Below are positions 16,631-23,478 of a DNA stretch of 42,690 bases, one piece after another. The notes under the pieces are model-generated. The model had not been told where the DNA came from and ran no database searches. It saw only the letters and a list, made by a program, of their open reading frames with translations. Source of the DNA: Cellulomonas gelida (lineage in GTDB: Bacteria; Actinomycetota; Actinomycetes; Actinomycetales; Cellulomonadaceae); the NCBI RefSeq assembly GCF_006538725.1, contig NZ_BJLQ01000029.1, positions 1 to 42,690 on the forward strand, read 5' to 3'. Within the stretch, counting starts at the first letter, position 1. Every line of letters begins with the position of its first letter. Both the position numbers and the translations under genes were made by a program.

Positions 16631-16704
16631 TGACCGCCCGCGACGCGGCAGACTGCGTCCGTGGGCCGGTCGAGCGCCGGTCCGCGCGGCCCCCGGAGGA
16701 CGAC

Positions 16705-18504
16705 GTGGACGATGCGACGCTGAGCCTGATCGTGCTGGGTGCGACGGTCGCGCTCTTCGTCTGGAACCGGCTGTCCGTGGGCGCGGTCGCGGTGCTGTGC
16801 TCGCTGGCGCTGCTCGTCACCGGGCTGGTCGACGCGGGCACGGTCGTCGCGGGGTTCGGCGACCCGATCATCATCTTCATCGCGTGCCTGTTCATCCTGG
16901 CCGGCGGGCTCGAGTCGTCGGGCGTCACCGCGTGGGCGGGGCGCGCGATCGTCGCGCGTGCGGGCACGGGACGCGGTCGCCTGACGATCGCCGTGATGGC
17001 GCTGGCGGCGGTGCTGACCGCATTCGTGACGCCGAACGGGTCGGCCGCCGCACTGCTGCCGGTCGCGGTGCTCGCCGCGCGGCGCTCCGACCGGTCCCCG
17101 TCCTCGCTGCTCATGCCCCTCGCGTTCGCCGCGAGCGCGGGCGGTCTGCTCATGCTCTCGGGCAGCCCCGTGAACGTCATCGTCTCCGACGCGCTCGCGG
17201 ACGCGACCGGACAGGGGTTCGGGTTCTTCGAGTTCGGGCTCGTGGGCGTGCCGCTCGTGCTCGTGACGATCGGCGTGGTCCTGCTGCTCGGCCCGCGTCT
17301 GCTGCCGATCCGTGACGCCCACGAGCTGCCCGCGGACCTTTCGGACCACGTCACCGCGATGCTCGAGCACTACCGGCTCGACGAGGGCTTCACACGCGTA
17401 CGGGTCCGTGCGACCTCGCCGCTGGTCGGCGCCGCGCCCGACGAGGTGCCGGTCCCCGAGGGTGTGCTCGTCGTGGGCGTGCAGCACGCCGACGGTGTCC
17501 CGGGCCATGTCGGCGAAGACGTGCGCGCGGACGACGTCGTGGTCGTCAGCGGCACGTCGTCCCAGGTGGCGCGTCTCGTCTCGGGCTCGGACGTCGAGGT
17601 CGTCGCCACCCCGCTGACGCACGAGACCCGCGAGGCGTTGCTGAGCCGCGAGGCCGGCATCGCCGAGGTGGTCGTCGCGCCGCGCTCGGACCTGATCGGG
17701 CAGCGGGTCTTCCCGGGCCAGGTCCGCTCGGGGCTCACGGTGCTCGCGGTCCGCCGGCTGGGCAAGGACCGCGGTCCCCAGACCACGATCGCCGCCGAGG
17801 GCGACCTGCTCCTGCTGCACGGCCCGTGGCCGCAGGTCGAACAGCTCGAGCGGGACGACGACGTGCTCGTCGTGAACGACCCTGCTGCGGTCCGGCGCCA
17901 GAACGCCCCGCTCGGTCCCGCCGCGTGGCGCGCGCTGGCGATCATGGTCGTGACGGTGGCGCTGCTCGCCACAGGCGTCACGATCCCGGCGATCGCGGGG
18001 CTCGTCGGCGCGGTGGGGATGGTGCTGCTCGGCGTCGTGACGCCGCAGCAGGCGTACCGGTCCGTCTCGTGGCAGGCGCTCGTCCTGATCGGCGGACTCA
18101 TCCCGCTGTCGGCCGCGATCTCCTCGAGTGGCGCGGCCGACCTGATCGCGGGTCGCCTCGTGGACCTGGTGGCGGGGGGCGGACCGCACCTGCTGCTCGC
18201 CGCGCTGTTCGCGCTGACCCTCGTCCTCGGGCAGGTGGTCAGCAACACCGCGACGGTCCTGGTCGTCACGCCGATCGCCCTGTCCGCCGCGGCGGACGCC
18301 GGCGTCGCGCCTGCACCCGTGCTCATGCTCGTCGCCGTCGCCGGCGCCGCCTCGTTCCTGACGCCCATCGCGACGCCCGCGAACATGATCGTCATGGGCC
18401 CGGGTGGGTACCGGTTCGGCGACTACTGGAAGCTCGGGATCGCCGTGACCGTCGCGTGGTTCGCGGTGGCGATCGCGCTGATCCCGGTCTTGTGGTCACC
18501 GTGA
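16705..18504 (+). CDS. SLC13/DASS-type permease with two TrkA-C domains
   Basis: 599-aa membrane transporter of the CitMHS/SLC13 type found for sulfate, citrate and related anions. The first membrane half (about 1-195) begins SLIVLGATVALFVWNRL and has VLTAFVTPNGSAAALLPVAV, the conserved S/T-N motif. A soluble middle of two TrkA-C (RCK_C) domains covers about 225-395, with VRVRATSPLVGAAPDE and VVVAPRSDLIGQRVF. The second half has VLGQVVSNTATVLVVTPIAL and FLTPIATPANMIVMGPGGY, the repeat of the anion-binding motif. The GTG at 16705 is chosen for the CGGAGGA site before it and because the preceding 28 in-frame codons lie in the promoter region. The substrate is not predictable; the TrkA-C pair suggests nucleotide-type regulation. 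Confidence 0.9.
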   Translation: MDDATLSLIVLGATVALFVWNRLSVGAVAVLCSLALLVTGLVDAGTVVAGFGDPIIIFIACLFILAGGLESSGVTAWAGRAIVARAGTGRGRLTIAVMALAAVLTAFVTPNGSAAALLPVAVLAARRSDRSPSSLLMPLAFAASAGGLLMLSGSPVNVIVSDALADATGQGFGFFEFGLVGVPLVLVTIGVVLLLGPRLLPIRDAHELPADLSDHVTAMLEHYRLDEGFTRVRVRATSPLVGAAPDEVPVPEGVLVVGVQHADGVPGHVGEDVRADDVVVVSGTSSQVARLVSGSDVEVVATPLTHETREALLSREAGIAEVVVAPRSDLIGQRVFPGQVRSGLTVLAVRRLGKDRGPQTTIAAEGDLLLLHGPWPQVEQLERDDDVLVVNDPAAVRRQNAPLGPAAWRALAIMVVTVALLATGVTIPAIAGLVGAVGMVLLGVVTPQQAYRSVSWQALVLIGGLIPLSAAISSSGAADLIAGRLVDLVAGGGPHLLLAALFALTLVLGQVVSNTATVLVVTPIALSAAADAGVAPAPVLMLVAVAGAASFLTPIATPANMIVMGPGGYRFGDYWKLGIAVTVAWFAVAIALIPVLWSP

Positions 18505-18511
18505 CGGTGGG

Positions 18512-18562
18512 TGGGCCGTGAGCGGGGGTTGGCCGTGAGCGGGGGTTGGCCGTGAGCGGGGG
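18512..18562 (+). repeat. Three 17-bp tandem repeats carrying start codons
   Basis: Units 18512-18528 (one mismatch), 18529-18545 and 18546-18562 of TTGGCCGTGAGCGGGGG lie between the SLC13-type and cation-efflux genes. Each unit has a G5 tract and a GTG. From the first two GTGs (18518, 18535) translation gives a six-codon peptide whose TGA overlaps the next GTG; only the third GTG (18552) opens the long frame. Confidence 0.85.
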
Positions 18563-19478
18563 CGGCGTGCGCGACCCGTCCGACGAGGCGCGGCGTGAGA
18601 CCCGTGCGCTCGTGGTCTCGATCGTCGCGTCCGGCCTCATCGGCCTCGCGGCGGCGGCCTGGGGCGTGCTCGCGCAGGCGGACGTGCTCGTGTTCGACGG
18701 GATCTACATGCTCGCGGGGATCGCCCTCGTGGCCGTCTCGCTGCTCGCGTCACGCGCCGCCTCCGCGCCGCCGTCGCCGCGCTTCCCGTTCGGGCGCTCG
18801 GCCGCCACGCCGCTCGCCGTCGCGGTGCAGGGCGCGGCCCTGCTGGGGGCGCTGCTGTACGGCGTGGTCAGCGCGATCGCGACGATCGTCGCCGGCGGCT
18901 CGCCCGTGTCCGCGACGGTCCTGATCGTGTACGGCGTCGCCTCCGCCGGCGCGTCGTGGCTCGTCGCGACCGTGGTCGCACGCACCGCGCCGGGCTCCGA
19001 GCTCGCGGGCGCGGAGGTCGTCGCGTGGCGCTCGGGCGCGGTGCTGAGCCTCGTCGTCGCCGTCGGTGGCGTCGTCGCTGCGGTGCTGCGCAGCGCCGGC
19101 CAGGACGACGTCGCCGTGTACGTCGACCCCGCGCTCGTGCTCGTGGCCGTGGCGCTCGTCGTCCACCTGCCGATCCGCCTCGTGCGCGACGGCATGCACG
19201 AGCTCCTGGAGGGCGCTCCGAGCGGAGCCCTGGCCACCGCGCTCGACGACGCCGTCGCACGCACGAGGACCGCGTTCGACCTGCCCGAGCCCGCCGTCCG
19301 CGCGACGAAGCTGGGCCGCCGCATGTACGTCGAGGTCACGTTCCTCGTCCCGGAGCACCGCTGGGAGGTCGACGACGAGGACGCCGTCCGCCGCGCGCTC
19401 CTGACCCGACTCGGGGCGCTGCCGCTCGACGTCTGGGCGACCGTCGAGCTCACCACCGACACGACCCTCGCCGACTGA
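18552..19478 (+). CDS. Cation-efflux (CDF) family transporter
   Basis: 308-aa membrane protein of the cation diffusion facilitator family (PF01545), which exports divalent metals against protons. About six spans are visible, including VVSIVASGLIGLAAAAWGVL, YMLAGIALVAVSLLASR, ALLGALLYGVVSAIATIVAG, VVAVGGVVAAVL and PALVLVAVALVVHLPI. The family element FPFGRSAATPL after span 2 is kept, and a C-terminal cytoplasmic alpha-beta domain (about 225-308) follows. The usual paired metal-binding Asp/His residues are only partly recognisable: VFDGIYM fits TM2, and DPALVL lies late in the membrane part. Metal specificity is therefore open. The GTG start at 18552 is the last of three repeated ones; TTG at 18546 is the alternative. 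Confidence 0.85.
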   Translation: MSGGGVRDPSDEARRETRALVVSIVASGLIGLAAAAWGVLAQADVLVFDGIYMLAGIALVAVSLLASRAASAPPSPRFPFGRSAATPLAVAVQGAALLGALLYGVVSAIATIVAGGSPVSATVLIVYGVASAGASWLVATVVARTAPGSELAGAEVVAWRSGAVLSLVVAVGGVVAAVLRSAGQDDVAVYVDPALVLVAVALVVHLPIRLVRDGMHELLEGAPSGALATALDDAVARTRTAFDLPEPAVRATKLGRRMYVEVTFLVPEHRWEVDDEDAVRRALLTRLGALPLDVWATVELTTDTTLAD

Positions 19479-19501
19479 CCGACGGTGGCGGGTCCGGACG
19501 G

Positions 19502-20263
19502 CTACCGGTCGACGGGCCCACCCAGGACGGAGGACTGTGCCGGGACGGAGGACTGTGCCGGGACGGAGGGCTCTGCCGGGATGGTGCGCCACCCGTGCCG
19601 AGATGATGCGGCGGTCAGCACCGGGTCCTCGCCGACGACGACGCCCGCGCCGACCGACTCGAGCATCGGCAGGTCGCTCGCGTGATCGCCGTACGCGACG
19701 CACTCGTCGGCCGCGACGCCGCGCTCACGCGTCACCTGCCCGACGACGAACGCCTTGCGCGCACCGATCACGGCGTCGGTCGCGACCCCGGTCAGCACAC
19801 CGGCCACGTCCTCCTGCACGGTGGCGAACCACGCGTCCGCGCCGAGGGCCCGGGCCACGGGCGCGACCGTCGCGGGCGGCGCGCCGGACACCAGCACGAC
19901 GTAGGTGCCGGCGTCGCGCAGGGCGGTGACCTCGTCGGCGACGCCGGCGTGGAACACGTCGAGGGACAGGTCCGCGAACCAGCGCTCGCCGAGCGCGGCC
20001 AGCTCGTCGGCGCGCTCGCCCGCGAACGTCGCGTAGTAGGCGCGGCTCACCGCGTCCCGGTCGCCGCCCACGTCGAGTGCGTGCAGCTCGCGCAGGAGCG
20101 CGGAGACCTGCTCCGGGGTGCGCCCCCGGGCGCGCTGGTGCGCGACGAGGAAGCTGCTCATCGAGTTGATCGTCAGAAGGGTCTCGTCCACGTCGAGGAA
20201 CGCGATGGCGTACCTGGCGCCACTGGGTTCCGCTACGTGCCGCCCGCGTCGCCGAACCGTCAC
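19502..20263 (-). CDS. HAD-IB family phosphatase
   Basis: 253-aa cytoplasmic haloacid dehalogenase-superfamily hydrolase of the SerB-like IB group. Motif I is FLDVDETLL with nucleophile D24 and D26; motif II is VLVSGAPP; the Lys of motif III fits GARKAFVVGQ; motif IV is AYGDHASDLPML. A helical cap (about 35-110) separates motifs I and II. Substrate is probably a small phosphomonoester. The C-terminus is extended by a short repeat PAQSSV that has no role in the fold. The GTG at 20263 is chosen because a TAGCGT box stands 6 nt before it; a GTG at 20269 would lie directly behind the -10 box. Confidence 0.9.
   Translation of the reverse strand: MTVRRRGRHVAEPSGARYAIAFLDVDETLLTINSMSSFLVAHQRARGRTPEQVSALLRELHALDVGGDRDAVSRAYYATFAGERADELAALGERWFADLSLDVFHAGVADEVTALRDAGTYVVLVSGAPPATVAPVARALGADAWFATVQEDVAGVLTGVATDAVIGARKAFVVGQVTRERGVAADECVAYGDHASDLPMLESVGAGVVVGEDPVLTAASSRHGWRTIPAEPSVPAQSSVPAQSSVLGGPVDR
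19526..19579 (-). repeat. Three 18-bp in-frame repeats at the 3' end of the HAD gene
   Basis: Units 19526-19543 and 19544-19561 are identical and 19562-19579 has two changes (plus-strand unit GACGGAGGACTGTGCCGG). They encode the C-terminal hexapeptide repeat PAQSSV/PAEPSV. Length variation would not break the frame. Confidence 0.9.
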
Positions 20264-20269
20264 CCGCAC

Positions 20270-20275
20270 ACGCTA
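20270..20275 (-). promoter_or_regulatory. -10 box (TAGCGT) of leaderless HAD gene
   Basis: TAGCGT on the minus strand lies 6 nt upstream of the GTG at 20263. No Shine-Dalgarno site is present. Confidence 0.5.
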
Positions 20276-20336
20276 GCCGCCGCCGGGCGGGGCGTGCCGG
20301 GTGCGTCCGCGATCCGCGCGACGCCTCGGTCCGACG

Positions 20337-21584
20337 TCAGGTGAGCCAGGCCCCGGCGGCGACCAGGAGCGTCCGCGCGGCGTGCACCACGGTGTCGGGG
20401 TGCGGCGCGAAGTCGGGGGCGTGGTTCGTGGGAGGCCCGGAGGAGGGCATCCCCGAGGCCGACCGCGTCCCCGCCGCGGCCTCGAGCACGTGCGGGTCGG
20501 TCGAGCCCAGGAACCAGTACACGAGCGGGCAGCCCAGCCCGTGCGCGAGCGCGCCCACGTCGTCGCTCGCCGGCGAGGGAGCGGTCAGCGGGTAGGTGGG
20601 CATCCGCCGTCCGACGAGCGCACGGTGCACGCGCCGCGCCGCGTCGGCGTCGTTGCGCACGTCACCGAACGACGCGATGCGCTCGACGTCCGCGGGCCGC
20701 GGGCACCCCGAGCGGTCGGCGACGTGCCGCGCGAGCGCGCAGACCTCGTCGGCGATCACGTCGAGCACGCGCGCGTCGGCGCCACGCAGCGCGAGCTCGG
20801 CGTGCACGACGTGCGGCAGGGTGTTGTGCGAGGCGCCGCCGTGCACCGCGCTGACCGTGAGCTCGACCCCCGCCTCGCCCGCGAGGTCGCCGGCCGCCGC
20901 GAGCACGTCGAGCAGCACCGCGACCGTGTCGACCGAGCCGCCCGGGAACGCGACGTGACCGCCCGTGCCGTGCAGCGTCACCTCGAGCGCGATCGACGAC
21001 GAGAGCATCGCGGCCGCACCGATCGTCACCGCGCCCAGCGGGTCGGGGCTCACGTGCTGCGCGAGCAGCACGTCCGGCGCGGGCACGCGGTCGGCCAGGC
21101 CGTCGGCGAGCATGGCGGCGGCGCCGTGGCCGGTCTCCGCGGCGGGCTGCAGGACCGCGACGACCGTGCCCTGCCAGGCACGGCGCGACTCGGCGAGCTG
21201 GTGCACGGCCGTGAGCACCGCCGCGAGGTGGACGTCGTGACCGCACGCGTGCGACACGCCGACCTGCCGCCCGCCGAGCGTGGTGCGCCGGTTCGACGCG
21301 TACGGCAGGCCGGTCGCCTCGGCGACGGCGAGCGCGTCGAGCTCGGCCCGCAGCGCGACGACCGGGCCGTCGCCGTTGCGCAGCACCCCCACGACGCCGT
21401 GGCCGCCGACCCGCTCGAGCACGTGCGCCCCCGCGGCACGCAGCTCGGCCGCGCACATCGCCGCCGTCTCGCGCTCGCGCCCCGACAGCTCCGGTGCGGC
21501 GTGCAGCGCACGGTAGAGCGCACCGGCCGCCCGCGCGCGGTCGTCGTCCGGGGTCACGGTCGCGGGGACGATCGTCGTCGTCAT
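20337..21584 (-). CDS. M20D-family amidohydrolase (hippurate/IAA-amino acid hydrolase type)
   Basis: 415-aa metal-dependent amidohydrolase expected to release acyl groups from N-acyl amino acids or similar amides. The N-terminus LYRALHAAPELSGRE is typical; metal ligands fit C114, H116 and H119 (SHACGHDVHLA) and E150 (QPAAETGHG, where the family usually has two Glu); the lid has LHGTGGHVAFPGGSVD and the last His is in APDFAPHPD/NHAPDF. The ATG at 21584 gives a normal N-terminus; an ATG at 21638 would lie in the stem of a hairpin. It follows the RiPP genes on the same strand but the hairpin at 21638-21672 separates them, so a role as RiPP maturation or deacylation enzyme is only possible, not shown. 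Confidence 0.88.
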   Translation of the reverse strand: MTTTIVPATVTPDDDRARAAGALYRALHAAPELSGRERETAAMCAAELRAAGAHVLERVGGHGVVGVLRNGDGPVVALRAELDALAVAEATGLPYASNRRTTLGGRQVGVSHACGHDVHLAAVLTAVHQLAESRRAWQGTVVAVLQPAAETGHGAAAMLADGLADRVPAPDVLLAQHVSPDPLGAVTIGAAAMLSSSIALEVTLHGTGGHVAFPGGSVDTVAVLLDVLAAAGDLAGEAGVELTVSAVHGGASHNTLPHVVHAELALRGADARVLDVIADEVCALARHVADRSGCPRPADVERIASFGDVRNDADAARRVHRALVGRRMPTYPLTAPSPASDDVGALAHGLGCPLVYWFLGSTDPHVLEAAAGTRSASGMPSSGPPTNHAPDFAPHPDTVVHAARTLLVAAGAWLT

Positions 21585-21637
21585 CCGCGCCCGCGCCCTG
21601 GGCCGCCGGCGCGTCCCGTGGCGGTGCGGAAGGTCCA

Positions 21638-21672
21638 TGCGCTCGCTCGCCCCCCTGCGACGAGCGAGCGCA
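21638..21672 (-). terminator. Hairpin between ycaO and amidohydrolase gene
   Basis: Perfect 12-bp stem TGCGCTCGCTCG/CGAGCGAGCGCA with an 11-nt loop, 28 bp after the ycaO stop. It probably ends the RiPP transcript. Confidence 0.65.
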
Positions 21673-21699
21673 CGAGCTGGTCGGCCGCGCCCGGTCCCC

Positions 21700-22617
21700 T
21701 CACGGGAACGGGTGCGGCACGGGGTTGGGGCGGGGGTCGTCGTCCCACGGCAGGGCTCCTTCCAGGATCGATGCGCCGCGCGCGAGGCGCGGGATGCCCA
21801 CCGTGCGCCGTTGCCGGTGACCGAACGTCAGCGGGACGGTGCCGGGCACGAGCACCTTGACCGCGTGCACGCCCAGCGCGTCGACGAGCTCGGGTGCGCT
21901 CTGGTCGACGACCACGGCGTCCATCCCGAGCGCGTGGGTGCGCTCGAGCAGGAGCCGCAGCGCGAGCGCGACGTCGCCGGTCGGCAGGCGCGGACGTGCG
22001 CACAGCGCGGCCTCGGTGACCAGGCCGACGGGGTGCGCGAGGAACTGCCACAGGTGGCGCGACTCCCACAGCCCGTACAGGCCGGCGCGGTCCCGCACCG
22101 TGTGCACGAGGTCGAAGTCGTCGAGCAGCGGGCGGCACCGCTCGGCGGGCAGCGACTGGCGCCGGCGCACCCAGGTCGCGTGCATCACCGCCTTCGTCAC
22201 GCACCGCGCGACCGCCTCCCGGATCGCGGTGCGCGGGTTCGCGGCCGCGCCCGTGGCGAGCGACAGCGCGGGCGCGCGTCCGGCGCGCACGTCGGCCTCG
22301 GACGCGGTGACGACCGCGAGCGCGACGGGGACCCGGAAGTCGGAGGTCAGGTCGAGCACCCGCAGGTGCAGCCCGAGCTCGTCCAGCAGCTCCCGTTGCG
22401 GGGCGAGGTCGCCGTCGTCGGCGAGCTGCACCTCGACGAGCCGCGCCCTGGCGTACCAGGCGAGCAGGAACGCGTCACGCTCGACGACCTCCAGCAGGCC
22501 GTGCAGCACGGCCTCCTCGCGCGTGCCGCCCACCGCGCACCCGTTCGACGACTCCGCGACGAACCGCGAGCCGACGCCGCGCTCGTGCCAGTACGCGACG
22601 TGCTCGGGGACCAGCAC
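21700..22617 (-). CDS. YcaO cyclodehydratase, C-terminal part after the in-frame TAG
   Basis: Catalytic back half of a TOMM-type YcaO protein, 305 aa if translation restarts at the GTG at 22617. Family motifs are intact: SNGCAVGGTREEAVLHGLLE with VVERDAFLLAWY, the ATP/Mg-binding helix region, LATGAAANPRTAIREAVA, and the proline-rich C-terminus NPVPHPFP characteristic of azoline-forming YcaO enzymes. A GAGG sequence stands 10 nt before the GTG, so re-initiation is possible, but the conserved codons between the TAG and this GTG (LERFETSSTTSWVWARS) would be lost. In the intact protein this half binds ATP and phosphorylates the peptide amide during ring closure. It is in the same frame as the upstream half. 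Confidence 0.75.
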   Translation of the reverse strand: MLVPEHVAYWHERGVGSRFVAESSNGCAVGGTREEAVLHGLLEVVERDAFLLAWYARARLVEVQLADDGDLAPQRELLDELGLHLRVLDLTSDFRVPVALAVVTASEADVRAGRAPALSLATGAAANPRTAIREAVARCVTKAVMHATWVRRRQSLPAERCRPLLDDFDLVHTVRDRAGLYGLWESRHLWQFLAHPVGLVTEAALCARPRLPTGDVALALRLLLERTHALGMDAVVVDQSAPELVDALGVHAVKVLVPGTVPLTFGHRQRRTVGIPRLARGASILEGALPWDDDPRPNPVPHPFP

Positions 22618-22695
22618 GGCGCGGTCCTCACGCGTCGAGCGCGCCCAGACCCAGCTCGTCGTGCTGCTCGTCTCGAACCTCTCCAGCGCCGCGCC

Positions 22696-23478
22696 CTACC
22701 CCCCGGGCGCGGGCTCGTGCTCGCCGAGCGCGCGCGGGTCGACCGCGAGGTGCGCGACCTCGCGCCACGACGCGACGACGACCGGCACCGCGGGCCGTCG
22801 GTACCCGCCGAGCGCCCGTTCGACGCCCTCGAGCATCGCGGGGACCTCGCTGTCGGCGTACGACGCGGCGATCCCCTGCCCGCCCTCCCGGCGTGACCGG
22901 CCGGGCACCGCGGTCTGCGCGTGCGCCACGGCGAGCGGCGACTCCTCGTCGTGCGACACGTGCGCGACCGGCCCGAACCGCGGGTCGAGCAGGTGCTCGC
23001 GCAGCGCCTCACGGTCGAACGAGCGTGTGCGCAGCGGGCCCGCGAGCGCGGGCTGCGGCGTGCTCAGGTCCAGCGGCTCGGGCGGCTGCGCGGGGTTCGC
23101 GCACGCGACGCACGCCGGGTGCACGAGGAACCGGTGGGTCGACAGGCGCCCGGTGTCGCGGTCGAGCACGAGCACCGCACGCCGCCACAGCGCGGGAGCG
23201 TCCGCGAGCACGCGCGCGACCATCGCGCGCACCACGGGCGACCAGTCGAGCCCGACGTCGGCGGGCGGGCCGCCCGCGGTGTGCGGGGACACGTCGGACC
23301 ACCACGCGAGCGCGCAGTCGGCGCACCCGCCGTGCCCGTCCGGCGCGACGAGCGGGCCGACGAGCACGTGGCTGCCGTGCACGCCCACGGCGAGCGAGCT
23401 GGTCCCGGCCGACAGGCGCGCGCGGCCGCGGGTCAGCGCGAGGGCCACCGCGTCGGCGAGGTCGTGCGTCACGTCCAT
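22696..23478 (-). CDS. YcaO cyclodehydratase, N-terminal part up to the TAG
   Basis: 260-aa front half of the TOMM YcaO. Residues about 1-120 are a remnant C-protein domain with a four-Cys zinc site (GCADCAL and ACVACAN) typical of YcaO proteins that work with an Ocin-ThiF partner. The YcaO domain begins near 155; ASYADSEVPAMLEGVERALG holds the first ATP-binding glutamates. The ATG at 23478 lies inside the end of the F-protein gene (10-nt overlap), so the pair is translationally coupled. Without the C-terminal half the protein cannot be an active cyclodehydratase. Confidence 0.8.
   Translation of the reverse strand: MDVTHDLADAVALALTRGRARLSAGTSSLAVGVHGSHVLVGPLVAPDGHGGCADCALAWWSDVSPHTAGGPPADVGLDWSPVVRAMVARVLADAPALWRRAVLVLDRDTGRLSTHRFLVHPACVACANPAQPPEPLDLSTPQPALAGPLRTRSFDREALREHLLDPRFGPVAHVSHDEESPLAVAHAQTAVPGRSRREGGQGIAASYADSEVPAMLEGVERALGGYRRPAVPVVVASWREVAHLAVDPRALGEHEPAPGG

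Larger units (their letters stand above)
21700..23478 (-). pseudogene. Full-length TOMM ycaO (C-D fusion) interrupted by one TAG
   Basis: The two halves are one 592-codon YcaO gene in a single frame, broken only by TAG at 22696-22698 (codon 261). The frame before the stop (VAHLAVDPRALGEHEP) and right after it (LERFETSSTTSWVWARS) both look family-like, so a base substitution, not a frameshift, is the simplest cause. The TAG lies next to a run of six G. It is either a true nonsense mutation or a base-call error. Confidence 0.7.

Noticed and set aside
16621..16704. Permease start at TTG 16621
   Set aside because: That stretch holds the promoter-region palindrome TGTCCGACC, and the GTG at 16705 has a proper CGGAGGA site.
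19526..19579. Regular repeats as a CRISPR array
   Set aside because: Units are 18 bp, contiguous, without spacers, and in frame within a gene.
21585..21638. Longer amidohydrolase starting at ATG 21638
   Set aside because: The added residues are Arg/His-rich and unlike the family, and the ATG lies in the stem of a hairpin.
22696..22698. TAG in ycaO as a recoded (for example pyrrolysine) codon
   Set aside because: No pyrrolysine genes or recoding signals are seen, and YcaO enzymes do not need such a residue. A mutation or base-call error is simpler.
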